Positions 46,153 through 55,552 of a stretch of 64,000 bases of DNA are shown one piece after another. The stretch covers positions 992,001 through 1,056,000 of the forward strand of contig NZ_CP085336.1 in the NCBI RefSeq assembly GCF_020618475.1, read 5' to 3'. The DNA comes from Haladaptatus halobius (GTDB taxonomy: Archaea; Halobacteriota; Halobacteria; Halobacteriales; Haladaptataceae). The translations under genes and the position numbers were made by a program. The stretch's first letter is position 1. The number at the start of each line of letters is the position of its first letter. The notes beneath the pieces are model-generated. The model did not search any database. It was not told where the DNA came from and saw only the letters and a program-made list of their open reading frames with translations.

Positions 46153-47568
46153 TCAAACGAGTAATCGAAGCCCGGGAAAGATAATCCGCTTTCGGACATC
46201 CGGGATAATTGCTGATATACCGATATAAACGGCCACGCCGACGACGATCTCCAGTATTAAAAGCGGTGCGCTCGTGACGGGGACAAACGATTTTATCGCG
46301 ATTAATGCGCTCCCCATTATCAGTGAAGCAACTGTATACCAACCGAGGATGTGTGGTTTGAAGTCCAACGAGATGAACCGTAGAAGATAGACCGTATGAA
46401 GGGTTGTGTTGACAAACCAAGAAATCGTAGTAGCGATGGCAGCTCCGACGAATCCTACAGAAACAATGAGGAGCGGATTCAAAATTAAGTTGAGGCTGAC
46501 CGCGATTATCGTCGCACGTGCTGCGAGGTCAGGACGGTTGAGAGCTCGAACGGACTGCTCAATGATATCATTGACTGATTGGATCACCTTCTCGATCATG
46601 AGAACAATGAAAACGGCTGACGCGATGGTATATTCCTCGCCGAAAATATACTGGAGTATTTCACTTGCAAAAACGCTGGCACCGATTAAAGCAGGTATCG
46701 AGAAAAACAACGCGATATAAACTGCCTCGGAGATGGTTGATTCCATGTGAGCCGTAGCTCCTTCGACGCTCCAACGGCTAATCTGCGGGAAAAGTGTCAG
46801 TGCGATGGATTTGCTAACCAGAACTACAAGTAGGGAGACCTGCCATGCGACTTCGTATGCACTGATGTAGTTCTGACTTAGAAATAGACCAAGAATGACA
46901 ATATCCAACCAAGAGTACACACGTCCGCCGATCATAGTAACGGTCTGATATTTGGAGAACGCAAACAAAGATTTCGAGTGTTCAATAGAAGGTTTGCCGA
47001 TGCCACTGTTGCTCCGCAAATAGGCCCATATCAACGAAACTACTGCCCCGCTGATGAGTCCGATGATGATTCCGCGCACGCCGAATCCAACCGTGACGAG
47101 CACTGCACCAATACCAATCCAAAGAAAATGATTGACAAACTCGATTGGTGCAGTTTCCCCGACTCGTAGCTCTCCTCTGACCGCGTAAACGTAAAATTGT
47201 GAGAGGTCGGTGGCAACGAGTGCAATAACGAGTAGTACCGCTAAGTCTGCACCGAGGTAGGTATTGACGTGGTCGCGTGCAAGGAGAATTCCGATTGAGA
47301 CGATACTAAGAGTTGCAATTTTCATTACCAAGGCTGAGCCTAGTAATCGGCTTCGTTCAAATCCCTCGCTCAGTCGTTTTTCCAGCGCCCCTCGGACACC
47401 TAAGTCTGCCGGAATCGACAGAATCCCAAGAAAAGCTTGAAATAAAAAGAAAATTCCTAATTCATAGGCGCTAATATGACGAGTAAAATATACTATTCCG
47501 GCGAAGAGGAGAATGGCATTGCCACATTTCGAAAGGAACATTCTCAGTGATGAACGGCTCAAGTCCAT
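46153..47568 (-). CDS. Oligosaccharide flippase (MATE/Wzx-type)
   Basis: 471 residues with about fourteen membrane helices. The opening LFAGIVYFTRHISAYELGIF, FLFQAFLGILSIPADLGVRG and GSALVMKIA is typical of polysaccharide biosynthesis flippases. It moves lipid-linked oligosaccharide units across the cytoplasmic membrane. It opens the AT-rich polysaccharide island and is transcribed towards the decayed region. The nearest island genes are glycosyltransferases at 48.1-49.9 kb. Confidence 0.9.
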   Translation of the reverse strand: MDLSRSSLRMFLSKCGNAILLFAGIVYFTRHISAYELGIFFLFQAFLGILSIPADLGVRGALEKRLSEGFERSRLLGSALVMKIATLSIVSIGILLARDHVNTYLGADLAVLLVIALVATDLSQFYVYAVRGELRVGETAPIEFVNHFLWIGIGAVLVTVGFGVRGIIIGLISGAVVSLIWAYLRSNSGIGKPSIEHSKSLFAFSKYQTVTMIGGRVYSWLDIVILGLFLSQNYISAYEVAWQVSLLVVLVSKSIALTLFPQISRWSVEGATAHMESTISEAVYIALFFSIPALIGASVFASEILQYIFGEEYTIASAVFIVLMIEKVIQSVNDIIEQSVRALNRPDLAARATIIAVSLNLILNPLLIVSVGFVGAAIATTISWFVNTTLHTVYLLRFISLDFKPHILGWYTVASLIMGSALIAIKSFVPVTSAPLLILEIVVGVAVYIGISAIIPDVRKRIIFPGLRLLV

Positions 47569-48088
47569 GTTTTAGTATTGTGTCTGTGATGTGCAGAATG
47601 GTTGACCATAGAATCCGTCAAGTGAGGGTAAAGTAGTATCGGCCAAAACCCCGGTTGAACAGTATTCTCAAACATCTTTTAAGCTCTATTAACAGATTTT
47701 TCCAAAATGTACATTATCCTGAACAGGAGTGACCATAATAGCGTTCAAAAGTTCTTGAAAAGTCTGGCTATCCGGCCATTCCGATTTACGCCACTAATGG
47801 AGGTGCTCAAGACTGATATTGTTCAGATTAGGGAGAAGGTCGAGTCAGTTGAAAGTCGTGGTTCGCATGCCCGAATTCAATCCACATCACTGTCCAACCG
47901 AATCAAGCTATACAATCGTGAACTTAGTGATATTTTTGCAATAAAACAATTAACATCTTTCTACCAGTACCTGCATCCGCTTTCTTTGCAATGTGTTACC
48001 TGAGGTTGAATCTTTGAGAATCATATCAGATTTTCAACCGAAATTCTTTTTTCGAGAGCCATAGTTCCCATTGTCGGGAGGACTAGGG
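47569..48088. other. Intergenic between flippase and glycosyltransferase
   Basis: About 520 AT-rich bases between divergent genes, probably with both promoters. A plus frame at 47707-48003 has an amphipathic stretch (KTDIVQIREKVESVESR) but no family and poor composition, so I do not call it. Confidence 0.4.
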
Positions 48089-49081
48089 GTGAAAAAGTTG
48101 CAAGATCAACCATTGGTTTCTTTCATCATCGCAACGTATAATAGGCCAAACGATCTCCGCGAGTCGATTCAGTCCATTCTCGACCAAGACTACCGTCCGA
48201 TTGAAATAGTCGTCGTAAGTAGTTCGACCGACGACTCTTTGAAACTGTTCAGCGAAGGAGGCCCGCTTGACCGTGACTGCATACAATATCACCACTTTTC
48301 CGAACGTATGGGCGTTCCGAAAGCTCGAAACATCGGTTATCAGCACGCGAAGGGCGAGTTCCTCGTCACCATTGATGACGATGCAACCTTGCCGGACTCG
48401 AGTGCCACGGACGAAATCGTCTGCATATTGAACGAGCGCGACAAGATCGGTGTGTTAGCGTTTCAAAGTAGAAATTATTGGACTGGGGAACTTATTCGGA
48501 TGGAGATTCCCAACCCGATTGAGTTCGGAACGCCCCCGTCAAAAGAGTATGCTACCACACATTTCATCGGCGTTGGTAATGCGATACGGCGATCTAGCCT
48601 GAAATCAGCAGGAATGTATCCGGAACACTTCGGATATGGATTCGAAGAGATGGATCTCTCACTGCGGATTTTTGATGCCGGATACGATATCCTCTACACT
48701 CCTTCGGTCGTAGTTCATCATAAGAAGACTTCAAAGGGAAGACGCCCTACGCTGGAGGTAAGAGAACGACAAATCGAGAACCGGATCAAATTGACCGTTA
48801 GGAACTTACCGTGGAGATACGTTTTCTTCTCCACAGTCGTCTGGTCGTGCTACTGGCTGCTTTGGAACCGGATGGCCATTTCGGCTCTGTTCCGAATCTA
48901 TCGTCGCCTTTTCGAACAACGACATCACTTACTTGCAGAACGTGATGTTATCCAGCCTGAGACAATTGCTCGATTCAAATCAAATTCGGATATGCTCTAT
49001 TTTTGGTGTTATGGCCCCCACCCCCGCCGTTTAGTAAGTAAATTGCGAGATGGCTACTACTTTCAGATAGCTCCTCGTTGA
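48089..49081 (+). CDS. Glycosyltransferase family 2
   Basis: 330 residues from GTG 48089, which has GGAGG eight bases upstream; TTG 48071 is the longer alternative. GT-A fold: PLVSFIIATYNRPNDLRESI at the N-terminus, then GVPKARNIGYQHAKGEFLVT, the metal-binding DDDAT, and the acceptor-side motif YGFEEMDLSLRIFDAGYDIL. It transfers a sugar from a nucleotide donor to a lipid- or glycan-linked acceptor in the cytoplasm. Its last 19 bases overlap the end of the convergent GT2 gene. Confidence 0.9.
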   Translation: MKKLQDQPLVSFIIATYNRPNDLRESIQSILDQDYRPIEIVVVSSSTDDSLKLFSEGGPLDRDCIQYHHFSERMGVPKARNIGYQHAKGEFLVTIDDDATLPDSSATDEIVCILNERDKIGVLAFQSRNYWTGELIRMEIPNPIEFGTPPSKEYATTHFIGVGNAIRRSSLKSAGMYPEHFGYGFEEMDLSLRIFDAGYDILYTPSVVVHHKKTSKGRRPTLEVRERQIENRIKLTVRNLPWRYVFFSTVVWSCYWLLWNRMAISALFRIYRRLFEQRHHLLAERDVIQPETIARFKSNSDMLYFWCYGPHPRRLVSKLRDGYYFQIAPR

Positions 49082-49917
49082 CATTCTTCTTCTATCCAAA
49101 TCTGCTTCCATTTATCCGGATACTGCTCCTTCAGTCGATATATGTCACGAACTTTCCCATATGTGAGAATCATTTGGTAGAACTCCAGTAAAGAAACGAT
49201 CAGCCCCTGGTACCCGTCCAGAATTCCTTTCGTGAGAATCAGACGATCGAGCGCGATAGCGATCCCACGAAGGGAGAGACTAAGAATGTCATCTCTCTTG
49301 TTCTCTTCGACGATTTGGAGCGCTTCCAGTGCACTATATTGGGTGTTTCGCATTTCCATCTCCGAAATTCTATCGAACCGATAGTGAAGAATTGATCCAG
49401 ATAATTTGACCGTCTGGTCTCTGTAGTCTTCTCGTACTGTTAACCTTTCCCATACGTATTCTTGTTTAAAATAAATGGCAGTTTTCTTTGCGAGATAGGG
49501 TCGTTTCACGTGATGTTGATGCGTGAACGAACCTAACATATATTCTCTCTTCCTAATGTAGAACGCTACGGCGTCCGAATTGTCGAAGACCCAAATTATT
49601 TCATTTCTTAATTCTTTCGGAATCTCCTCGTCGGCGTCCAAAATCAGAACCCACTCGTTTTCTGCATGTTGGACAGCTTTCATCTTTATGTCAGCTAAGC
49701 CTTTAAATTCGTGCTGAAATACTTTTGCACCATACTCTTTACATATTTCCGTTGTGCCGTCGTCACTATCAGTATCTACCACCACTACTTCGTCCGTCCA
49801 CTGATAGACGCTTTCGATACATTGACCAATGGTATCAGCATTGTTTTTTGTTGTTATACATACTGAGATTGGAAGTGTTTTTTCGACTGTGTTTGCGTAA
49901 TTTCCCACATCTGTCAT
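49063..49917 (-). CDS. Glycosyltransferase family 2 (WaaE/KdtX-like)
   Basis: 284 residues from ATG 49917 (MTDVGNYANTVEKTLPISVC); a TTG start at 49953 is possible. LPISVCITTKNNADTIGQCI, VVVVDTDSDDGTTEICKEYG, then ILDADEEIPKELRNEIIWVF (D-x-D), which identifies the subgroup resembling lipopolysaccharide-core beta-glucosyltransferases. It probably adds a hexose to a lipid-linked glycan. It is convergent and overlapping with the GT2 gene at 48089. Confidence 0.9.
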   Translation of the reverse strand: MTDVGNYANTVEKTLPISVCITTKNNADTIGQCIESVYQWTDEVVVVDTDSDDGTTEICKEYGAKVFQHEFKGLADIKMKAVQHAENEWVLILDADEEIPKELRNEIIWVFDNSDAVAFYIRKREYMLGSFTHQHHVKRPYLAKKTAIYFKQEYVWERLTVREDYRDQTVKLSGSILHYRFDRISEMEMRNTQYSALEALQIVEENKRDDILSLSLRGIAIALDRLILTKGILDGYQGLIVSLLEFYQMILTYGKVRDIYRLKEQYPDKWKQIWIEEECQRGAI

Positions 49918-49967
49918 ATGATTACGCTTCCATCGCAGTATTTTCTTTAACACCGGTCTCCCCCCGT

Positions 49968-50102
49968 ATGACTACTACGAACACAATCTATTTCTACTTA
50001 ATAGTGATGCTCACTTTCGGATTCTACCTTTATTCGACTGTGGCCTCCTCAACTACGACTCGGGTCAGTATCGGGGAGTTTGAGACGCTGTCGGCTAAAT
50101 GA
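49968..50102 (+). CDS. Short membrane-anchored peptide, perhaps a truncated gene
   Basis: 44 residues: MTTTNTIYFYLIVMLTFGFY, LYSTVASSTTTRVSIGEFET, LSAK. It has one membrane helix followed by a short extracytoplasmic Thr/Ser stretch. It may be the N-terminus of a longer surface protein whose continuation is lost, since 50103-50492 downstream has no coding frame. Confidence 0.4.
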   Translation: MTTTNTIYFYLIVMLTFGFYLYSTVASSTTTRVSIGEFETLSAK

Positions 50103-50492
50103 ATCCGGCTTTAGACTGCGCCACGCCACCGGAGTAGGTTTGGGAGCCGAGTACCGCTATCGTTCTTTTCGTAAAAACACGGCAGTGCGAAGCCGGATAG
50201 CGAATGCCCTGCTGGGCGTAATCGTCTGTTCATATCAGTCCAGAGTAGTCGTATCTACCGTTCCCTAATTGATACCAGGGTTCATTCCTGGTGATGTAAC
50301 AGTTTCAAAATATCATTTTACACTAGGGTTTCTTAACTAGATATTATCCATATTGTATCAATATATAGTATTCATTACTACTCTTAATTTTAATACATAA
50401 GAATAGGAAAATAATAAAATATATGTGCAACTCTACCGTCAGGCTTTCCGGATTCACCCACAAGAAATCCCGTGGATTAGTGAGGAAAACAT
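50103..50492. other. AT-rich intergenic, probable promoter of the DUF2206-like gene
   Basis: Strongly AT-rich from 50310 to 50430 (runs such as TACATAAGAATAGGAAAATA). No gene. Probably carries the promoter of the next gene. Confidence 0.4.
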
Positions 50493-52688
50493 ATGATTAG
50501 AAGATTCAAATTCGACCCTTCGGATGTCCGAATTCGTTTGGAATCGATAACAGTAGGATTATTGACTAGTTTTTTCTTGGGAATCGTTCTTGACATTTGG
50601 AGAGAACCACTGTTTTTCGTTCGTCCATTCCTCGGCGTTATCCTACTTACATTCATCCCCGGTGCTCTTCTCACGCGATTGCTTTCCCTTGAGAACGACT
50701 CGTTTGGGCGATTTATCTTATTTTCTTCCGGACTTAGTTTCATATTTCTTACTATAATTGTTGTATTAAATAGTCTAGTATTACCACTGTTTGGTGTTGG
50801 TGCACCGCTTTCGTTCATTCCACTTTCAGTTTCGATTATTACAACGATTGCACTACTGCTGTTATTGGACTATCGTTCCGGTAGTGCGAATCGTTCTCTC
50901 TACTTGCCCCCTATCGATTCATCCGCGATTCTATTTTTTCTGACGCTCCCTGCCACCGCCATTGTGGCAGCTGTACTAATGAATCAGTACGACTCAAATG
51001 TCGGCAGCTTTGCCTTCATCACGCTCGTCACTTGTTTCGTCATTATTTCCTCTACTCGATACCTTCCATCGAAGCTCTATCCGGCCATCCTGTTTTTCAT
51101 ATCAATATCCATACTTTTACATCGGAATTTGATCACTAATCATGTTATTGGCGTCGATATTCAATTCACCTATTTTGTTTCTAAGGATATTCTAGCTGCT
51201 CACTCCTGGCAACCGGCCCGGAAAACGTTCTCCTCGGCAATACCCTTAGTTACCGCTGTTCCAACCACCTTTACGGTAATCGCGGGTCTGAAACTCTCAA
51301 CCGTTTTCAAGGTAGTCTACGTAATGCTATTTTCGTTCGTCCCTGTGGGGGTTTTCTATGTGGCCAGGGAAATGTTTGAAGACACCGTTGCGCTATTCGG
51401 TGGACTATTTTTCCAGTTCTATCATATTTCTTTCTTCTTTACTCCAGGGAAACAGTTAGTTTCGGAACTGTTCGTCGTCTTGTTACTCCAAATATTTATC
51501 CGGAAGGGAACCAAGGGTATCAGGCAAAAAAGTGCCATATTTTTCCTTTATATCGGACTCGTCTGTTCCCATTATGGAATGTCGTATGTATTCGGTATCT
51601 CACTGTTGGTTGCCTCTATTATGTTATATTTCGTGAAGAAAACTATTGGTGAGACTGAGGACGATCTTTCTCCAACTTATCCCTTGTTCTTGTTACTAAT
51701 CGCAACGGCCTGGTACAGCTATGCCGCTCCTGACTTCATTTCGGAGTTGATTTACATCCCTCTGGATATGGTAAACCAGCTATTCCAATTGTCATCTGGT
51801 AATGTCCCCGGCTCTGGCGCATCATATGTCCAAGAAGAACGCTCTTTTCTCCAAAATGTTAGCTTTTATATCTATCTATTATTAACTTGTTTGTTAGCTA
51901 TCGGACTAATGAGGCGGATTGTCGATATCGGTGTCGGAATTTGGCGAGGAAATAACCCGAAGGGAGTAGTTCACACAGCGATAGCAGTACCACTATTCGT
52001 ATTTCTCGGTTTGTCTTACTTCGTTATCGCAAATCTTTGGGCCGATAGAGCATACCAGATGGTGCTCCCTGTCTTAGCCCCTTTCGCGATTTTTGGCTAC
52101 GCGTTCATATTCGAAAAAGTGAAGCCGATCCTCCTCTGGAACCCACCGAAGTGGTCACTGATCTCGGTGTTTCTCTCTTTGCTGCTGCTGTTCAATTCTG
52201 GTTTCGTTTTCTCCTTAGCGGGTACCTCAAGCGACTATACATTCAATTCAGATGCGCATACTTATGCGTATAATGATGCGGAACGTGCCGCTCTGGTCTG
52301 GTTAGCTAACCACTCCGATATCCAACGACAGAACCAGACGGAGAACCGTCCTCAGGCTGAGACGGTGTCGTTACACACTGACGAAACGACCCAGATTATG
52401 ATTTGGTCTATTGTCCCACCATCACATTATAATGTAGAGGTAGTTAGTTTTAAAAATATATACAGAAAGAAATTCAATGAAGATAATATCACAGGCGGAT
52501 ACATATTAATAAGGGATAGTAGCGTAATCAAAGGAACAACTAATGGCCGTATCCCGTTGGATCATATCACGAAGCGGAATCTTACCGAAGTGGAGCGCCA
52601 AAATGAATTAATCTACGCAAATGGCGATATTAGAATATACAAAGCCAAAAATTCGTCTTCAGTTCAGTCGAACAGTACTCCAAGATGA
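50493..52688 (+). CDS. Large polytopic membrane protein (DUF2206-like)
   Basis: 731 residues. The N-terminal 570 hold about fourteen to sixteen membrane helices (FLGIVLDIWREPLFFVRPFL, VILLTFIPGALLTRLLSLEN), and the last 150 form a soluble extracytoplasmic domain (VWLANHSDIQRQNQTENRPQ, NITGGYILIRDSSVIKGTTN). The overall design matches archaeal DUF2206 proteins, which resemble GT-C glycosyltransferases and occur in polysaccharide or glycosylation clusters. The extracellular loop after helix 7 contains GVDIQFTYFVSKDIL, like the D-x-x-acidic loop of GT-C enzymes. The donor is unknown. Confidence 0.75.
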   Translation: MIRRFKFDPSDVRIRLESITVGLLTSFFLGIVLDIWREPLFFVRPFLGVILLTFIPGALLTRLLSLENDSFGRFILFSSGLSFIFLTIIVVLNSLVLPLFGVGAPLSFIPLSVSIITTIALLLLLDYRSGSANRSLYLPPIDSSAILFFLTLPATAIVAAVLMNQYDSNVGSFAFITLVTCFVIISSTRYLPSKLYPAILFFISISILLHRNLITNHVIGVDIQFTYFVSKDILAAHSWQPARKTFSSAIPLVTAVPTTFTVIAGLKLSTVFKVVYVMLFSFVPVGVFYVAREMFEDTVALFGGLFFQFYHISFFFTPGKQLVSELFVVLLLQIFIRKGTKGIRQKSAIFFLYIGLVCSHYGMSYVFGISLLVASIMLYFVKKTIGETEDDLSPTYPLFLLLIATAWYSYAAPDFISELIYIPLDMVNQLFQLSSGNVPGSGASYVQEERSFLQNVSFYIYLLLTCLLAIGLMRRIVDIGVGIWRGNNPKGVVHTAIAVPLFVFLGLSYFVIANLWADRAYQMVLPVLAPFAIFGYAFIFEKVKPILLWNPPKWSLISVFLSLLLLFNSGFVFSLAGTSSDYTFNSDAHTYAYNDAERAALVWLANHSDIQRQNQTENRPQAETVSLHTDETTQIMIWSIVPPSHYNVEVVSFKNIYRKKFNEDNITGGYILIRDSSVIKGTTNGRIPLDHITKRNLTEVERQNELIYANGDIRIYKAKNSSSVQSNSTPR

Positions 52689-52822
52689 GAATAAATACCT
52701 GGTTAAATGATATTTACAAGAGAAACCATACAATGAAAATCCCGTGTTTGGTACCGAAAGTTAACATCTGCCACCTTCAACTTCTCGTTCGAGCATTGTC
52801 TTGGACTTCGTGCTCCACTCGT

Positions 52823-52856
52823 TAACGCTCCATCATTCTTAACGCTCCATCATTCT
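52823..52856. repeat. 17-bp tandem duplication
   Basis: TAACGCTCCATCATTCT occurs twice in direct succession. It lies in the 350-base AT-rich spacer (52689-53038) before the first GH16 gene, which otherwise shows no feature. It is probably replication slippage. Confidence 0.7.
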
Positions 52857-53038
52857 TATTTCTGTGGAGCCCATACCCATCACGAATGCCCTGATTCTGG
52901 GGAATACTCCCAGCGAAGGGGTAGTCAACGGAGTAGTGGGTGTCAAAGGATGCGTGGGGGACTAGATGAAACAACACACGAATTTAGATATTCGTTAATA
53001 CTGATTCAAATCTTCAAAATTGATAGGTTCTGCTAACG

Positions 53039-53938
53039 ATGACTGACGTAAATGACAAAAAATTCGGGTTATCTCGACTGCCGAATCGCCGTAAATTCTT
53101 GCAATATGCGGGATTGAGTACGGCTTATTTCTTGAACGGTTCAAAAAATTGCCACGAATATGATCAAAAGGGGAAGGCAGGCCCACCAAAGGTTTCTGAT
53201 TGGGAGCTTCAGTTTCATGATGGTTTTGAGAAAGAAAAGCTGAACTCTAAATTGTGGAATATCGGATTCGGGTGGGGGCGGACAACTAAGAGTTCCCCAA
53301 CAGTAATACGCACGAATAATGTCAAACTATTGGAAAATAAATTAAATCTGCAAATAAAACTCAACAATGGACGTCCTACCGCTGGGGCAGTTAATACTCG
53401 AAACAAGGCCACATTCGGCCCAGGCAGTTATTTCGAAGCAAAATTGAAAATGCCCGACCAAGTGGGCATATTACCGGCTTTCTGGGCGATACCGAACGAT
53501 GGGGCTTGGCCACCGGAAATAGACGTTGTCGAGTTGTTTCAGAATAACGGCAGTTACCGAGATGCGCTCACATCCCAGCATACCCTCCATTATTCCTCAT
53601 CGACAAAACCGGGAGACGAGGATACTCATAGAAAAATAACCAGATCATATAAATCCGACTCAGATCTAACCGATAGTTTTCACGTTTACGGGTGCCTTTG
53701 GACTGGTTATAAAGTAATTCATTACGTTGACGGCGTGCCAGCGGCGGAATTCACTGATCCGACCGTAATGAAGGCGTTGAGGAGGGGGGGGTTGTTTTAT
53801 TTATTACTAACTATCGACGTTATTGATACCGTGCCGGCAGATCCTGTAGAGTTTTCGAAAGAAGCGATGACCGCCGACTGGGTACGTGTTTGGCAAAATG
53901 CTGAAGAGGAAGTGGAGTTGAAAGAGAGAAACTGTTAG
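53039..53938 (+). CDS. GH16-family glycosidase/transglycosylase, copy 1
   Basis: 299 residues. Twin Arg (NRRKFLQYAGLSTAYFLNGS) indicates a Tat-exported protein, although the hydrophobic core is short. The GH16 jelly roll follows: WELQFHDGFEKEKLNSKLWN, AVNTRNKATFGPGSYFEAKL, and the catalytic PPEIDVVELF (E-x-D-x-x-E, about residue 160). Family members cut or rearrange beta-1,3/1,4-glucans, galactans and related polysaccharides. It is 34 bases upstream of the GT-C-like gene, probably one operon. About 50% similar to copy 2 by eye. Confidence 0.88.
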   Translation: MTDVNDKKFGLSRLPNRRKFLQYAGLSTAYFLNGSKNCHEYDQKGKAGPPKVSDWELQFHDGFEKEKLNSKLWNIGFGWGRTTKSSPTVIRTNNVKLLENKLNLQIKLNNGRPTAGAVNTRNKATFGPGSYFEAKLKMPDQVGILPAFWAIPNDGAWPPEIDVVELFQNNGSYRDALTSQHTLHYSSSTKPGDEDTHRKITRSYKSDSDLTDSFHVYGCLWTGYKVIHYVDGVPAAEFTDPTVMKALRRGGLFYLLLTIDVIDTVPADPVEFSKEAMTADWVRVWQNAEEEVELKERNC

Positions 53939-53971
53939 CCCAGAAATGTTATATCCTTTGCTAAAGATAGA

Positions 53972-55552
53972 GTGCCCAGGATGGGGGATAAGCCGGTACC
54001 GATACGCTACGTACTAGCTCTCATTAGTTTCGTATTTACACTTATTTACCTTACCTACGTTCTGTCTCATCCCTATCCGGGGCTTGCAGGCGGTTTATTC
54101 ATGAGTATGAGTAATGAAATACTGAGTCACGGGTTCACACTCCCTGAACGGATACCCCACTATACGCGAGGTGGTATTCCGTTTGGGTATCCTCCTTTGG
54201 GCCTCTATCTTATGGCTATTTTTCGATACGTGGGAGTGGGGGAAGTCGCTTTAATGAGATTTCTCCCTGGCGTGGTACTGCTCTTTGGTTATATGGCCTA
54301 TTTTTTGTTTGCGAAAAATCAAGTCTCCGAATCAACAGCTATCGTCGCAACCCTCGTTGCTATCACAGCACCCTCTATTTTAGAGTACACGATTACTGCA
54401 GGAGGATTTGTGAGATCATTCGCATTTTTTGCCACTTGTCTCGGACTCGTTGTTGGGAAGAAACTCTTTGAATCCCATTCGATTCGGATGGTTATCCTGG
54501 CCAGTTTGCTATTCGCGGTTACGTTGCTCACCCATCTCAAATACGCCCTTTTCCTTGGTACTAGTTACGTCCTGTTCCATCTGTTTTTTGATAGAAGTTG
54601 GCGAGGAATAGTCTACGGTTCTATTGTTGCAATTGGTGGAGTGGCGATCTCATCCCCTTGGTGGCTCCAGGTTATCTCAGTTCATGGATTGGACATCTTT
54701 TTTAGAGCAGGTGCCACGCACGGGGGTATCGGTAACTACATCTGGCCGTACATCTTCCTCCTTCCCAAAACTGCCCCTCCCTCATTATGGCCAGCGTTAA
54801 GCGCGGTAGCCTGGGTATATTTCTTGGCACGCCGTGAACTATTTTTTCCACTTTGGTTCCTCGCAACCGGCATCATCGTTGGAGAAGACGAACACCTGAT
54901 GATAATAGGTGCCTTAATGGTTTCTGTGTTAATATTACGACTCGCGAGTTCGTTATCCGGATTTACGATCCAGAACCCGGTAACTACTGAACGCAGGTAT
55001 CGATTCTCCTCTACCAGAGTAAAATTCCTGTTTGTGTCACTACTTGTACTGTATGGTGTCGGATCCGCTGCTCTTTATACTGAACAGGGTCTTCCGACCA
55101 GGGACAATCTTCCCATGTTTGTTGACGGAAAAGACACTGAGGCGATGACTTGGGTTAAAAATTCAGTTTCACGGAACAGTTCGTTTCTTATAATAGGGGA
55201 TGCGGCAGAGTGGTTCCCCCTTTTCGCTGAACGGACTAGCGTTGTCGCGCCCAGAGGGGCTGAATGGTCGGAGAAATGGAGCTGGAGTCGCCATCGGGCG
55301 CTAAAATCCAAACTGATGCGGTGCCCAACCGCAGAATGTATCTCAAACGTCATTGATCGCTCATCTCTATCTCCTGACTATATTTATATTCCCAGAGATG
55401 GCAACGTCAAATCCCCCTCGCGCGGATACGTCGAGGCCTACTGGGAAAGTCGCCAAACAACGTTCAAGGAAAGTTCCAGATACGAAGTAGTCTTTCGTAA
55501 CGACGACGTTATAGTGGTAAAAGTTCGTTCGACTAACGAAGATATCAAATAA
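53972..55552 (+). CDS. Polytopic GT-C-like membrane glycosyltransferase
   Basis: 526 residues from GTG 53972 or ATG 53981. About ten to eleven membrane helices, then a soluble C-terminal domain (MTWVKNSVSRNSSFLIIGDA, EWFPLFAERTSVVAPRGAEW). The first extracellular loop contains HYTRGGIPFGYPPLGLYLMA, the Y-P-P-L motif seen in PMT/AglB-like GT-C proteins. It would transfer sugars from lipid-phosphate donors outside the membrane. It is flanked on both sides by GH16 genes, so it presumably acts on the same polysaccharide. Confidence 0.75.
   Translation: MPRMGDKPVPIRYVLALISFVFTLIYLTYVLSHPYPGLAGGLFMSMSNEILSHGFTLPERIPHYTRGGIPFGYPPLGLYLMAIFRYVGVGEVALMRFLPGVVLLFGYMAYFLFAKNQVSESTAIVATLVAITAPSILEYTITAGGFVRSFAFFATCLGLVVGKKLFESHSIRMVILASLLFAVTLLTHLKYALFLGTSYVLFHLFFDRSWRGIVYGSIVAIGGVAISSPWWLQVISVHGLDIFFRAGATHGGIGNYIWPYIFLLPKTAPPSLWPALSAVAWVYFLARRELFFPLWFLATGIIVGEDEHLMIIGALMVSVLILRLASSLSGFTIQNPVTTERRYRFSSTRVKFLFVSLLVLYGVGSAALYTEQGLPTRDNLPMFVDGKDTEAMTWVKNSVSRNSSFLIIGDAAEWFPLFAERTSVVAPRGAEWSEKWSWSRHRALKSKLMRCPTAECISNVIDRSSLSPDYIYIPRDGNVKSPSRGYVEAYWESRQTTFKESSRYEVVFRNDDVIVVKVRSTNEDIK

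Noticed and set aside
47707..48003. 98-codon plus-strand frame before the glycosyltransferase
   Set aside because: Only a short amphipathic stretch looks protein-like. Basic composition and no start signal.
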